Positions 43,240 through 54,394 of a stretch of DNA of 64,000 nt are shown one piece after another. Position 1 is the first letter of the stretch. Every line of letters starts with the position of its first letter. Source of the stretch: Stomoxys calcitrans. Taxonomy: Eukaryota > Arthropoda > Insecta > Diptera > Muscidae. Both the position numbers and the translations under genes were made by a program. The notes under the pieces are model-generated. The model worked only from the letters and a program-made list of their open reading frames with translations, searched no databases and was not told the origin of the DNA. Where the stretch lies: NCBI RefSeq assembly GCF_963082655.1, contig NC_081553.1:23212197-23276196 (forward strand), given 5' to 3'.

Positions 43240-44880
43240 ACGACAAACAGGCTATAAGACGATTTCACGATGTCCGTGTGTCTGTTCGTCCGTCTGTTGT
43301 AATCACTATGCAGCCTGCAAAAATTGAGATATTGAGCTCAAATTTGGCACATATACGTCCTTTAAATGCACGCTGGTTAAGTTCTTGAACGGACTAAACC
43401 ATATTTGGATATAGCTGCTATATAAACTGATCTGCCGATAAAGGGTAGAATGCCCATATAAACTTAATTTTTCATCCGATTTTGCTGAAATTTAAAAAAG
43501 TGAGTAGTTTTAGGCCTACCAACGTCTGACCCACATATAATTCAGATCGACTTATATTTAGATATAGCTGCCATATAGACCGATCTGACAATTAAAGGTC
43601 TGAAGCCTATAAAAGCTTTTTTTATTGTCCAATTTGGCTGGAATTTGAAACAGTGGGTTATTCTAAGCCTCCCGACATCTGACCTAAGTATGGTTCAGAT
43701 CGGGCTATATTTAGATATAGCTGCCATATAGACCGATCTCCCGATAAAGGGTCTGAAGCCCATAAAAGCTTTATTTTTAGTCCGATTTTAGGCCTACCAA
43801 CATCTGACCCCAATATGATTTGGATATAGCTGCCATTTAGACCGATCTGCCGATAAAGGGTCTAAAGTCCATAAAAGCTTTATTTATTATCCGATTTTGC
43901 TGAAATTGGAAAAAGTGAGTTACCCTCAACCTCCCGTCATCTGACCTAAATATAGTCTAGATCGGATTGTATTTGAATATAGCTGCTATATAGACCGATC
44001 TGCCGATAAAGGGTCTGAAGCCCATAAAAGCATTTTTTATTGTCCAATTTGGCTAAAATTTTAAACAGTGGGTTATTCTCACCCTCTCGACATCTGACCT
44101 AAGTATGGTTCAGATCGGACTACATTTAGATATAGCTGCCATGTAGACCGATCTTCCGATAAAGGGTCTGAAGCCCATAAAAGCTTTATTTTTTATCCGA
44201 TATTGCTGAAATTTAAGGCAGTGAGTAGTTTAAGGCCTACTTACATCTGACCCAAATATGGTTCAGATCGGACTATATTTAGATATAGATGCCATTTAGA
44301 CCGATCTGCCGATAAAGGGTCTAAAGTCCATAAAAGCTTTATTTATTATCCATATCCATAAAAGCTTTTTATATTATCAAATTTCCGATTTGAAATTTGA
44401 AACAGTTGGTATTTTTGGGTCTCCCGACATCCGCCCCAAATATGGTTTGGATCGGACCATATTTAGATATAGCTGCCATATAGACCGATCTACCGATAAA
44501 GGGTCTGAAGCCCATAAAAGCATTATTTTTTATCCAATTTCACTGAAATTGGAAACAGTGAGTAGTTTTAGGACACCCCCATCCAACCCAAATATGGTAA
44601 AAATAAGACTGCATTTAGATATAGCTGCTATATAGACCGATATGCCGGTTAACGTTCTGAAGCTCATAAAACATTTATTTATTACCCGAATTGTTGAAAT
44701 TTGAAATACAAAATTCAGCAGTGACTTATATTTATTAGACCACTCAATGACCGTGCCATATTTGGGTGCATAAGTTATGAAATTTTCACGGAATTGCAAC
44801 GAAAAGGGGATTTCATAAATACCCGAGGTTGTGGCCATCCAAAGTTCGGCCCGGCCGAACTTAATGCCTTTTTACTTGTT
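43240..44880 (+). mobile_element. HINE (sub-family 1), 5' start missing, 3' end intact
   Basis: Begins within the element (TATAAGACGATTTCACGATG, GTCY tract about 43270-43300, GCACGCTGGTTAAGTTCTTG). About nine monomers of roughly 150 bp in plus orientation follow, with a reversed or mixed terminal part from about 44700. It ends ATACCCGAGGTTGTGGCC, AGTTCGGCCCGGCCGAACTT (palindrome) and AATGCCTTTTTACTTGTT at 44880. It directly follows the preceding reversed element. Confidence 0.87.
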
Positions 44881-46701
44881 TTTGTTCAATTTTGCAATTA
44901 TTCAACTATGCCGCTAGTATCGATTAGAAAAATATCAATCGATATTCAGACAAAAAATAAGATATCGACAGTGTCATCGATATTTTGCCACCTCTACATT
45001 GGAGTCAATTTTGAGCCTATCTGGATTGCACGTCTTTCAATATCCATTTAATCAGCTAAAAACACTAATATGAAAGTAGGTACATATGGAGGGTTTATCG
45101 ACATATAGTCCAATATACTCATTCCGGCATAAACCATATTTTATTTCTATCAATTATTTTCAATATATTACTTATGTATGTCATACGTCTTTCAATCTTT
45201 AATAATAGATTTTACTTTTTGATACTCCCTGACTGTCAAGAAACTAAGTCTTATTAACAAATACTGCTTAAAATTAACCCCTTTAATCTTTAAAGGACCT
45301 CTAATTGTGGCTACAACTCGCCCATAAAACTTAAATGGTGCATTCACCTTAAATAGGGCGTTAAGATGCGGCTGAAGTATTCTAAGATGCCGATTATAAA
45401 ATCAAACTCATAGTCATTGCATAAATTGTCCAAAGTCACATTTGTTTGATTAATAGGCACCCACATATCTTTAACACAGCTCAAATCTCAAGTCACTCGA
45501 CAATCCTTTTCAATAAACGAATTCTCTTGAGGAAATTCCCACACTAATAGGCAATTAAGTGGTGTTGGTGGTGGTGAAGGTATCCCCTGCTATTTATACT
45601 CCTCCTCCTCATCATCATGATCATCATCGTGCCATGTCATTAAGTGCTTGGCAATGGTAGCCTTGATGCAAATGCATTAACGCTCACAAGTCGTGATTGA
45701 AAATACAGTCAACAATTAAGGTCATTGTTTGTGTGACAATCCATCGATTAACTCAGGCGTGCAGCCGTTTACAAGCCACTTGGCTGACTTACTGACTATG
45801 GATGGCATCGTAGAGACCTAAAACGCATGCAACAGCAGCGGTATTGTGACAATGTAAGCATCTGCTCATGCACTCTCATTATAAAAGCAGCACGAGGTGC
45901 AGTGGCAACAGCAGGGGCCCAGTCATCATAACATGGCCTATGTGAGCTTACCTAGAATTTCAATAATTATTGGAATGCATTCGCAATGAGTTCGGAAACA
46001 TTTGCTGCTGTAATCATATGCTCTTAAACACACACACACACACTTCTTAAGAGTAATTAATAATAAGCCAAACATTTGCCATAACTAACCCACTGAAGCA
46101 GCCAACCCAAAAGGATATCCAGTACTCCCTACCCACCAGCACATGAGCACAACAGCCTACCCCGGAATGGCAGCCATGGCAGAGGGTCTGGCCTCCGGGG
46201 AAAAACTCTGATAAAATATTGTCACAAAATGGTTTCCTCAAACTAGCAGACGATAACACTTTTGAATATCTGCAAATGCCAGCAGAGGTAAATGGGCTTT
46301 GTTTTGATGATGCATACATGGTGCTACATACTCGTATACCCCTTGGCAGTTGGACTCGAAGCGAATTGAGTACAAATTGGAAATAGTTTTTAAAATGTGA
46401 TATTAATCATTTGGAATAGTTTCCAATTTAGGGAAATGGAAAAATTGGTTTTAGCTGTTGTAATGTGGCATGATTGAGATGAACAGATGCTGGGAACACT
46501 AGAGCGCAAAGATTCAAAAAGGGGTTTCTAGGAAAATCAAATTTTGTCGAAAGTACAAGAAAGGGACGGGGCAGATATTTCATCATAATAGGGCCAATGC
46601 TGGGCATTTTGTAAATGTGAGGAATCTTATCGGTAGATTGGTCTATATGGCTGCTAGAGGGTTAATTTAGAAGAGCCATTGGAAAGTTTATCAAAAAAAA
46701 A
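44881..46701. other. Low-copy DNA without recognisable genes
   Basis: Contains CTCCTCCTCATCATCATG (about 45601) and a CA run (about 46028-46043). The minus frame 46047-46319 (90 aa) has no recognised domain. No HINE words until 46640. Confidence 0.5.
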
Positions 46702-47006
46702 AAGTAAAAAGGCGTTAAGTTCGGCCGGGCCGAACTTGGATACCCACTACCTCGGGTATGAATGTAAACCACCTTTCGTCATAATCCGGTGAAGAATGCA
46801 TAATTTTGCCCCCACAGCAGTTATATCGAAATATGGTCCGATTTAGACCAAATTCGACAGGGATATTGAGTGGTCTAATAAGTACTAGACATTGTCTTTA
46901 TCGCAGCCATATCCAAATATTGATCGATCTGAACCATAAACGACACGGTTGTCGAAAAGCCGAGAGAATAAGTCACTGTGTGAAATTTTAGCGAAATCGG
47001 ATTATA

Positions 47007-47562
47007 TTAGGTTGCCCAAAAAGTAATTGCGGATTTTTCATATAGTCGGCGTTGACAAATTTTTTCAACGGCTTGTGACTCTGTAATTGCATTCTTTCTT
47101 CCGTCAGTTATCAGCTGTTACTTTTAGCTTGCTTTAGAAAAAAAGTGCGCGAAATTTTGTTTACATTTATTTGTTTGGCGTAAATTTTAATATGGAGCCC
47201 ACAAAGGAGCATTTTCGTCATATTTTACTTTATTATTTCCGTAAAGGAAAAAACGCGGAGCAGGTTGCTTAAAAGTTACGAGATGTGTATGGTGATAAAG
47301 CCTTAAAAGGAAGACAGTGTCAAAATTGGTTTCGCAAATTCCGTTCTGGAGATTTTTCACTTAAAGATGAGCCACGTTCAGGTTGGCCAAATGAAGTTGA
47401 TGATGACCAAATCAAAGCATTAATCGAATTGGATCGTCATGTAACTGAGCGTGAGATAGGAGAGAAGTTAAATGTACCAAAATCAACCTTTCATTCTAAG
47501 TTTTATTAAAAATGCATTTACTTTCTTTAAAAAAATCCGCAATTACTTTTTGGGCAACCCAA
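47007..47562 (+). mobile_element. mariner-family DNA transposon, internally deleted (556 bp)
   Basis: Terminal inverted repeats TTAGGTTGCCCAAAAAGTAA and TTACTTTTTGGGCAACCC plus AA, flanked by TA (47005-47006, 47563-47564). Removing it with one TA restores the satellite word CGGATTATAAATGTGCC. It keeps the 5' UTR and the first third of a transposase gene, then jumps to the 3' UTR (CATTCTAAGTTTTATTA). A full-length mariner is about 1.3 kb, so roughly 0.7 kb including the DDE catalytic domain has been deleted. Confidence 0.94.
47192..47509 (+). pseudogene. mariner transposase N-terminus (DNA-binding part only)
   Basis: Starts MEPTKEHFRHILLYYFRKGK at 47192. An in-frame TAA stands at 47270-47272 (codon 27), then the frame continues KLRDVYGDKALKGRQCQNWF and RKFRSGDFSLKDEPRSGWP to EREIGEKLNVPKSTF, followed by a non-homologous HSKFY and stop at the deletion junction. 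The two helix-turn-helix regions with WF-x-RF-x-GDFSL-x-D-x-PRSG are typical of mariner transposases and would bind the terminal repeats. The D,D,D catalytic domain is missing. Non-functional. Confidence 0.92.
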
Positions 47563-48904
47563 TAAATGTGCCTTTTATGGGACCAAGACTTTAAATCGAG
47601 TGATCGGTCTGCATGGCAGCTGTATCCAACTCTTACCGATCTGGTTCAAATTGCAGAAAGATGTCGAAGGGTCTCACACAACTCACTGTCCCAAATTTCG
47701 GCGAAATCGGACAATAAATGAGTCTTTTATGGGCCCAAAACCTTAAATAGAGAGATCGGTCTATGTGCAAGCTATATCCTAATCTGGACCGATCTGGGCC
47801 AAATAGCAAAAAGTTCAAAATGAGCCTTACGCAACTCACTGCCCCAAATTTCGACGAAATCGGACAATAAATGTGCCTTTTATGGGCCCAGGACCTTAAA
47901 TCGAGAGATCGGTCCATATGGCAGCTATATCCAAATCTGGACCGATCTAAGCCAAATTGAAAAAGAATGCTAAAGGGCCTAACCCAACTCACTGTCCCAA
48001 ATTTCGGCGAAATCGGGCAATAAATGCGTTTTTTATGGGCCCAAAACCCTAAATGGAGAGAGATAAGGTGAGATGGAAGCTCACCCTAATCTGGGCCAAA
48101 TTCCAGGAAGTTTACGACAAGCCTAACGCAACTCACTGTCCCGAATTTCGATGAAATCGGACAATAAATGCGCCTTTTATGGGTCTAAAACCTTAAATCG
48201 AGAAATCGGTCTATATGGCAGCTATATAAAAATCTGCACCGATCTGAGACAAATTGCAGAAATACATCGAAGAGCCTCACACAACTCACTGCCCCACTCA
48301 CTTCGGCGACATCGGACAATAAATGCGCCTTTTATGGACCCAAAACCTTATCTCGAAGGTTGTCGAAGGGCCCAACACAACTCACCGTTCCAACTATCAG
48401 CACAATCGGATAATAAATATGGTTTTTATGGGCCTAAGACCCTAAATCGGCGGATCGGTCTATATGGCAACTATATCTAAATCTGAACCGATCTAGGCCA
48501 AATTGCAGAGGGATGTCGAAGGGCCTAACATAACTCACTGACCCAAATTTCAGCTAAATCGGATAATAAATGAGGCTTTCTTGGGCCTAAGTCCCTAAAT
48601 CGGCTGATCGGTCTATATAGGGGCTATATCAAGATATAGTCCGATATAGCCCATCTTCGAAGTTAACTTATCTGCTTATGGACAAAAAACGGAATCTGTG
48701 TAAAGTTTCAGCATAATATCTCTATATTTAAAGACTGTAGCGTGATTTCAACAGACAGACGGCCGGCATGGGTAGATCGTCTTAGATTTTTACGGTGATC
48801 AAGAATATATATACTTTATAGGGTCTGAAATGGATATATCGATGTGTTGCAAATGGAATGACATAATGAATATACCCCCATCCTTCAGCGGTGGGTATAA
48901 AAAC

Positions 48905-49688
48905 ACAAAATATTTAGAAAAATGCATGAAATCTTTGTTTGAATCGATAGTATGGTCCATATAATCCAATGGTCCATCCGCTTAGTCTAATTTTGGCATT
49001 ATCTTTCCCACATTTTAGCCGGTATCTCACGTAAATGCTTCAATGTAGTCTTCCAATGCGTCAATTGATGCGGCCTTGTCTGTATTGACATGAGCTTTAA
49101 CATAGTCCTACAAAAATAGTCCAAGGGAGTTAAACCGCACGACCTAGTAGGCCATTTCACAGGACACGAACGAGAAAAAAATTTTCACCGAACTCGACTC
49201 TTAAAAAGTCCATTGTTACCCATGCTGTATGGCATGTGGCACCGTCTTGTTCAAATCACATGTCATGCAAGTAAAGCTCTTGCATTTTGGGCAAAAAATA
49301 AGTTGGATATCATCTCACGGTAGCGCCCACCATTCACAGTTACGTAACGATTCGCATCATCTTTGAAGAAGTACGGTCCAATGATGCCACCAGTCCATAA
49401 ACCGCACCATACTGTGACTTTTTCTCGATGCATTGTGAGCTCTTGCAATGCTTCTGGCTGATTTTCACTACAAAATCTAAAATTCTTCTTATTTACGTAC
49501 CCATTGAGTCAAAAATGAGCTTCGTCCATGGAATGGAAGAAGCGCGCGATGATCTTTTTTTTAACAGAGCAGGCATTTTGATAATAAAATTCAATAATTT
49601 GTGCATAACGCTTTCCTCGATGCCTACCACAATATCAAAGAAGTTTGGTAAAAAGCTGTTCAGATTTTGATGTATTTAGTTCCATATT
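48905..49688 (-). pseudogene. Decayed DDE transposase of the mariner/IS630 superfamily
   Basis: Minus-strand translation, with several frameshifts and stops, gives LTMHREKVTVWCGLWTGGII then GPYFFKDDANRYVTVNGGRY-REM; FEQDGATCHTA, which carries the second catalytic Asp; SCGLTPLDYF, which carries the third acidic residue; and HVNTDKAASIDALEDYIEAF, then REIPAKMWER. These are the conserved blocks of the insect DDE_3 transposases. The 5' (N-terminal) part would lie beyond 49688, where a mariner MITE begins. The C-terminal end runs up to the HINE at 48904. It is a different lineage from the mariner at 47007 by length and context, though of the same superfamily. Confidence 0.85.
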
Positions 49689-49924
49689 TTGGGTTGCCCA
49701 AAAAGTAATTGCGGATTTTTCATATAGTCGGCGTTGACAAATTTTTTCACAGCTTGTGACTCTGTAATTGCATTCTTTCTTCTGTCAGTTATCAGCTGTT
49801 ACTCTTAGTTTGCTTTAGAAAAAAAGTGTAAAAAAAGTATATTTGATTAAAGTTCATTCTAAGTTTTATTAAAAATGAATTTACTTTCTTTTAAAAAATC
49901 CGCAATTACATTTTGGGCAACCCA
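49689..49924 (+). mobile_element. mariner-derived MITE, about 236 bp
   Basis: TTGGGTTGCCCAAAAAGTAA at the start and CAATTACATTTTGGGCAACC plus CA at the end. The interior is nearly identical to 18938-19165 and to the reverse of 60161-60396. It abuts the dead DDE transposase; a TA lies just outside on each side, but two extra T's on the left make the exact duplication uncertain. Confidence 0.9.
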
Positions 49925-49967
49925 TATATGTCCGATAGATAAGATAATTTTTATATATTAAAAGTAG

Positions 49968-50035
49968 CTCGTATAGGTTAGGTATTATATAGTCGGCCCT
50001 GCCCGACTTTTGCCTTTCCTTACTGGTTTTCATTT
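49968..50035 (+). mobile_element. HINE (sub-family 2) 3' terminus
   Basis: AGGTTAGGTATTATATAGTC, GTCGGCCCTGCCCGAC (palindrome with a short loop) and TTTTGCCTTTCCTTACTGG, the same end as the element finishing at 28658 but better preserved. No monomers precede it. Confidence 0.75.
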
Positions 50036-50181
50036 GAAAACGGCAGAAAATATTTGCTATTTTAGCCAAAAATTACTGCAATTCTTGGCAATTATTGGGC
50101 TGAAATTTTGCACAATGGCTTCTCCTAATGCCCCCCAACATCTACACTTGGTATGATATGAGTCAGTCGATAACCTGATAT

Positions 50182-50344
50182 AGGTTAGGTAAGAGTGGCA
50201 GTCCTTTTCAGACTCGCTTAGACAATTTTAAGTCCATTGTGATGCCACAGTAGCGACAGACCAAGACTTCCGATGGAAAACGTACCCACGACCCCTGCAC
50301 TGGTAATCCAAGCACGCTACCAACTCGACTACCGAGGCGCCCTC
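50182..50344 (-). mobile_element. SINE2 (tRNA-derived head, LINE-like tail), full length
   Basis: The minus strand begins GAGGGCGCCTCGGTAGTCGA, with an A box (TAGTCGAGTTGGTAGC), GCTTGGATTACCAGTGCAGG and a corrupted B box (GGGTACGTTTTCC). The tail is TGTGGCATCACAATGGACTT, GTCTAAGCGAGTCTG, GACTGCCACTCTTACCTAACC. The tail matches the 3' end of the RNase-H LINE at 14757. It lies inside a sub-family 3 HINE monomer (CGATAACCTGATATA / ATATACTCCATATAAAC). Confidence 0.87.
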
Positions 50345-50516
50345 ATATATACTCCATATAAACAGATATCGCGATTGTACTGCTTGAGCCTTCCGAGGGA
50401 GCAATCCTTATCCGAATTGGCTTAAATTATGCGCTAATTTTCTACGAATCGGTCCATAACCTGATATAGCTCACATATAAACCCATCTCTTGATTTGATT
50501 TCTTGAGCGCCTACGA
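50345..50516 (+). repeat. HINE satellite (sub-family 3) fragment, plus orientation
   Basis: One or two monomers (CCTTATCCGAATTGGCTTAA, 'CGGTCCATAACCTGATATAG') up to a switch to the opposite orientation at about 50517. Together with 50100-50181 it forms the target in which SINE2 inserted. Confidence 0.65.
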
Positions 50517-52507
50517 TAAAAGAAAAGATTTGCCCCTGCTATTAGAGCGATATCAAGACATGGTCCGGTTCGGACCACAACTAAATTGTATGATGGAGAC
50601 CTGTGTAAAATGTCAGCCAACTCGAATAAGAATTGCGCCCTTTGGGGGCTCAAGAAACAAAAGTAAAATAGAAAGATCGATTTATATGGGAGCTGTATCA
50701 GGCGATAGATCGATTCAGACCATGATAAACACGTATGTTGATGGTCATGAGAGAATCCGTCGTACAAAATTTCAGGCAAATCGGATAATAATTTCGATCT
50801 CTAGAGGCTCAAGAAGTCAAGATCCCAGATCCGTTTATATGGCAGCTATAACAGGCCAAGAAGTCAAGACCCAAGATCGGTTTATATTACAGCTATATCA
50901 TGTTATGAACCGATTTTGAACCATACTTGGCACAGTTGTTGGATATCAGAATAAAATACTTAGTGAAAAATTTCCTTCCAATCGGATAAGAATTGCGCCC
51001 TCTAGAAGCTCAAGAAGTCAAGTCCCCAGATCGGTTTATATGGCAGATATATCATGTTATGAACCGATTTGAACCATACTTGGCACAGTTGTTGGATATC
51101 AGAATAAAATACTTAGTGCAAAAATCCATTCCAATCGGACAAGAATTTCGCACTCTAGAGGCTGAAGAAATCAAGACCCAAGATCGGTTTATATGGCAGC
51201 TATATCGGGTTATGAACCGATTAGAACCATACTTGGCACAGTTATTGGATATCATAACAAAGCACGTCGTGCAAAATTTCATTCCAATCGGATAAGAATT
51301 GCGCCCTCTAGAGGCTCAAGAAGTCAAGACCCAAAATCGGTTTATATGGCAGCTATATAAGGTTATGGACCGATTTTAACCATACTTGACACAGTTGTTG
51401 GATATCATAACAAAAGAGGTCGTGCAAAATTCAAATCGGATAAGAATTGCGCCCTCTAGAGGCTCAAGAAGCTCAAGAAGTCAAGTCCCCAGATCGGTTT
51501 ATATGGCAGCTATATCAGGTTATTGACCGATTTGAACTATACTTGGCACAGTTGTTGGATATCATAACAAAACACGTCGTGCAAAATTTCATTCCAATCG
51601 GATAAGAATTGCGCCCTCTAGAGGCTCAAGAAGTCAAGACCCAAGATCGGTTTATATGGCAGCTATATCAGGTTATGAACCGATTTCAACCATAATTGAC
51701 ACAGTTGTTGAATATCTTTACAAAACAGGTCGTGCAAAATTCCATTCCAATCGGATAGGAATTGCGCCCTCTAGAGGCTGAAGAAGTCAAGACCCAAGAT
51801 CGGTTTATATGTCAGCTATATCAGGTTATGGACCGATTTCAACCATACTTGACACAGTTGTTGAATATCATAACAAAACAGGTCGTGCAAAATTCCATTC
51901 AAATCGGATAAGAATGGCGCCCTCTAAAGGCTCAAGAAGTCAAGACCCAAGATCGGTTTATATGGCAGCTATATCAGGCTATGAACCGATTTGAACCATA
52001 CTTGGCACAGTTATTGGATATCATAACAAAACAGGTCGTGCAAAATTTCATTCCAATTGGATAAGAATTGCGCCCTCTAGAGGCTCAAGAAAGCAAGACT
52101 CAAGATCGGTTTATATGGCAGCTATATCAGGTTATGAACCGATTTGAACAATACTTGGCACAGGTTTTTGGATATCATTACAAAACCCGTCGTGCAAAAT
52201 TCCAATTGGATAAGAATTGCGCCCTCTAGAGGCCGAAGAAGTCAAGACCCAAGATCGGTTTATATAACAGCTGTATGAAAACAAGGACAAGGATTATTTG
52301 TGCAAAATTTCAAGCGGCAAGCTTTACTCCTTTGAAAGTTAGCGTGCTTTCGACAGACAGATGGACGGACGGACATGGCTAGATCGACTTAAAATGTCAC
52401 ACGATCAAGTATATATATTCTTTATGGGGTCTCTGACGAATATTTCGAGTAGTTACAATCAGAATGACGAAATTAGTATACCCCCATCCTATGGTGGAGG
52501 GTATAAA
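50517..52507 (-). mobile_element. HINE (sub-family 3) with a long regular monomer array
   Basis: Starts inside the terminus (CTATTAGAGCGATATCAAGA...). About ten monomers follow. The word GATCGGTTTATATGGCAGC recurs near 51028, 51182, 51331, 51492, 51648, 51800, 51953 and 52105, a period of about 149-161 bp (mean near 153). Monomers are much more alike than in other elements. It closes with a reversed GTCY remnant (about 52360-52375), ACGATCAAGTATATATATTC and CCCCCATCCTATGGTGGAGG plus GTATAAAAA. Confidence 0.92.
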
Positions 52508-53829
52508 AACCTTGCCAGCGATGGCTATCCTCTCCTAGTGCTGGTGAGGTAAGGGTTTTTATTGTTTTTCTTGTCTATTCAAAGTAAATCCTACAAAAAA
52601 TTTACATCTTTTGAAAATTCATTTAAAATTTTTTAACATTTCTAATTCCTTTCTTCCATTATTATTCGAAACTTTAAAAAATTATGGTAGGTTCAAGCAG
52701 TCTCAACTAGCAAATGCTTGCTCTCGTATCTTTGGCCCAGTCTTTAACACTTTTTAAAAACTATTGTCCTTTATGAACCCCAATGACTTGCAATAATTTT
52801 GTAATTCATTCCAATTGAGACACTTAATCATCTTCAGCTAAATCTTCTCACAACCATACTCAATGGCTCTGACATGGAAGGCTTTTACCCTTTCCTAGGC
52901 AAACAAAAACTCTAAACCTGTCAACTAGTGTACTTTATGTCGAATTGCACTTTTGAAAAAAGTAAACATTTGTCTAAACCGTACAATGATACCTCCAGAG
53001 AAATCTATGGATAGGTAAATGTCTATACCGACAAACACTTATCTAGATAGACCTTCTTTTCTTGGCTATATGTGAGTGTGTGTGTGTGGGGGCCTGATGA
53101 TTCAATTTAATTGGAGTGGGTTAAGCCTTGGAGTGAGTGATGTAAAACTTTTCCGAAAAACTCTTTAATCTCCCTGAGAATTGGGATTGAAATAAACAAC
53201 TTTTTGTCTGCTCTGATGCCCTCCCTCGCCTCCTTGCTTCCATCATGCAATTTGGTTGGTACTTCTGTAACTCCCACATGGACCAAAACAACATCAGCAA
53301 TATCAATTATTGACAATTATGTCACCCAAAATGAATGGACGCATGCTGTGCGTGTATCTGTGATAGGGAGGCCCATGCCCTCATGCCCATACAGTTGCTG
53401 GCAAAGAAATGGCAAAACTTTTGGGTGGCAATGTAAATTTAAGCCCCATATTGTTCTGCTCGATGATTTGTTGCCTGCTACACTCACTTGGAGATTTGTT
53501 TTGTCGCTTAGTTCTTTGCAATTCAGCTCTGCGGAAGAACCATGATACAGTTCCAGTAACATTGTCAGGTGTACATCATCACTGAAAGTTTATGACAAAC
53601 AAACATAGGTCATAAACAGTGGTTAAGGAGGATTTTATAAATAGGAAGTCGAAGTTTTGGAGATTTGCTATAAATAGGCAAATCAAAAGAGAATTCAAGA
53701 GGTCGCCGAAATTGGAAAAGAAAGAGATTATGGCATAGGGATGGGAAGAAAATCGTAAATCTCTGGCAGGTTCAAGACAGAGACGAGGAGAGCGAAGATA
53801 GGTGCCTGGGCGAAATTCTGTATAACATT
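52508..53829. other. Low-copy DNA without recognisable genes
   Basis: A TG tract lies near 53073. Overlapping frames at 53107-53316 (minus), 53204-53545 (plus) and 53317-53562 (minus) have no recognised motifs. From about 53590 the DNA may belong to the LINE fragment that follows, since GGCAAATCAAAAGAG and similar purine-rich words continue into it. Confidence 0.45.
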
Positions 53830-54200
53830 GCAGGACACTAGTGAAATTTATAGATTGCTTAAAGTTCTCTCCAAGCATGCCAAGCTCTCTGAGGAGGTAA
53901 AAAGGAACTTACACCGAGAGCAAATCATATGGGAAGATCAGGATTATAAGAAGACAAGGCTGTTACTGAAAGGAAGCAAGCTGGAGGTCAGTAAAGCTTT
54001 CGGTGTCATGACAGCACACATAGGACTAACTTATCCATAATCGGCGCAGCAAGTGATAGCATGTGTAGGGCATACGGGGAAGATGATGAAACGTTGGAGC
54101 ATTTCCTATGTCATTGGTGGGGGCTCAATACCAGACTCAAACCAACTAAGGGACATCGTATGGAAAACAATTAGGGGTTTTTGTAAGCACCACTGAATTC
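53830..54200 (+). pseudogene. RNase-H-type LINE, C-terminal region
   Basis: KLEVSKAFGVMTAHIGLTYP, then after a frameshift IIGAASDSMCRAYGEDDETL and EHFLCH, followed by RDIVWKTIRGF-like words. The pattern C-x-x-(C)GEDDETxEHFLCxC is the zinc-finger-like C-terminus of R1/LOA/jockey-type LINEs. Here the second Cys is Tyr (CRAY) and the final Cys is Trp, so the motif is broken. Only about 370 bp are recognisable. Confidence 0.75.
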
Positions 54201-54394
54201 CTGACATAAATTTTCTTTTTCGAGGTTACTTCTTAGTATGGTGGAACTGTAGGTGGAGATGCACACACCAAGCAGCCAGGTAGAGGTTGGCGATCAAGAT
54301 ATCGCAATATTTTAACGACAAGTTTACTCTGGTTTCTGGAGATTTCGCTCGTGGAGAATGAGGAAAACGGTGTACGCTGTGTAAGTCCCTTGCA

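Larger units (their letters stand above)
46702..48904 (-). mobile_element. HINE (sub-family 1), full length, split by a mariner
   Basis: Opens AAGTAAAAAGGCGTTAAG, with the perfect palindrome GTTCGGCCGGGCCGAAC (46719-46735), GATACCCACTACCTCGGGTA. About ten monomers of roughly 150 bp, a reversed GTCY remnant (about 48750-48765) and a closing CCCCCATCCTTCAGCGGTGG plus GTATAAAAA. A mariner element occupies 47007-47562. Confidence 0.92.

Noticed and set aside
42539..43327. 262-codon open frame with a TDGQ-type repeat peptide
   Set aside because: It is the translation of the GTCY microsatellite in a HINE. Tetranucleotide repeats without stop codons give long frames by chance.
46047..46319. 90-aa minus-strand Cys-rich frame
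   Set aside because: Irregular cysteines, no signal peptide, and no support from neighbours. Likely chance.
53204..53545. 113-aa frame with two overlapping minus-strand frames
   Set aside because: Three frames overlap the same DNA and none has conserved motifs.
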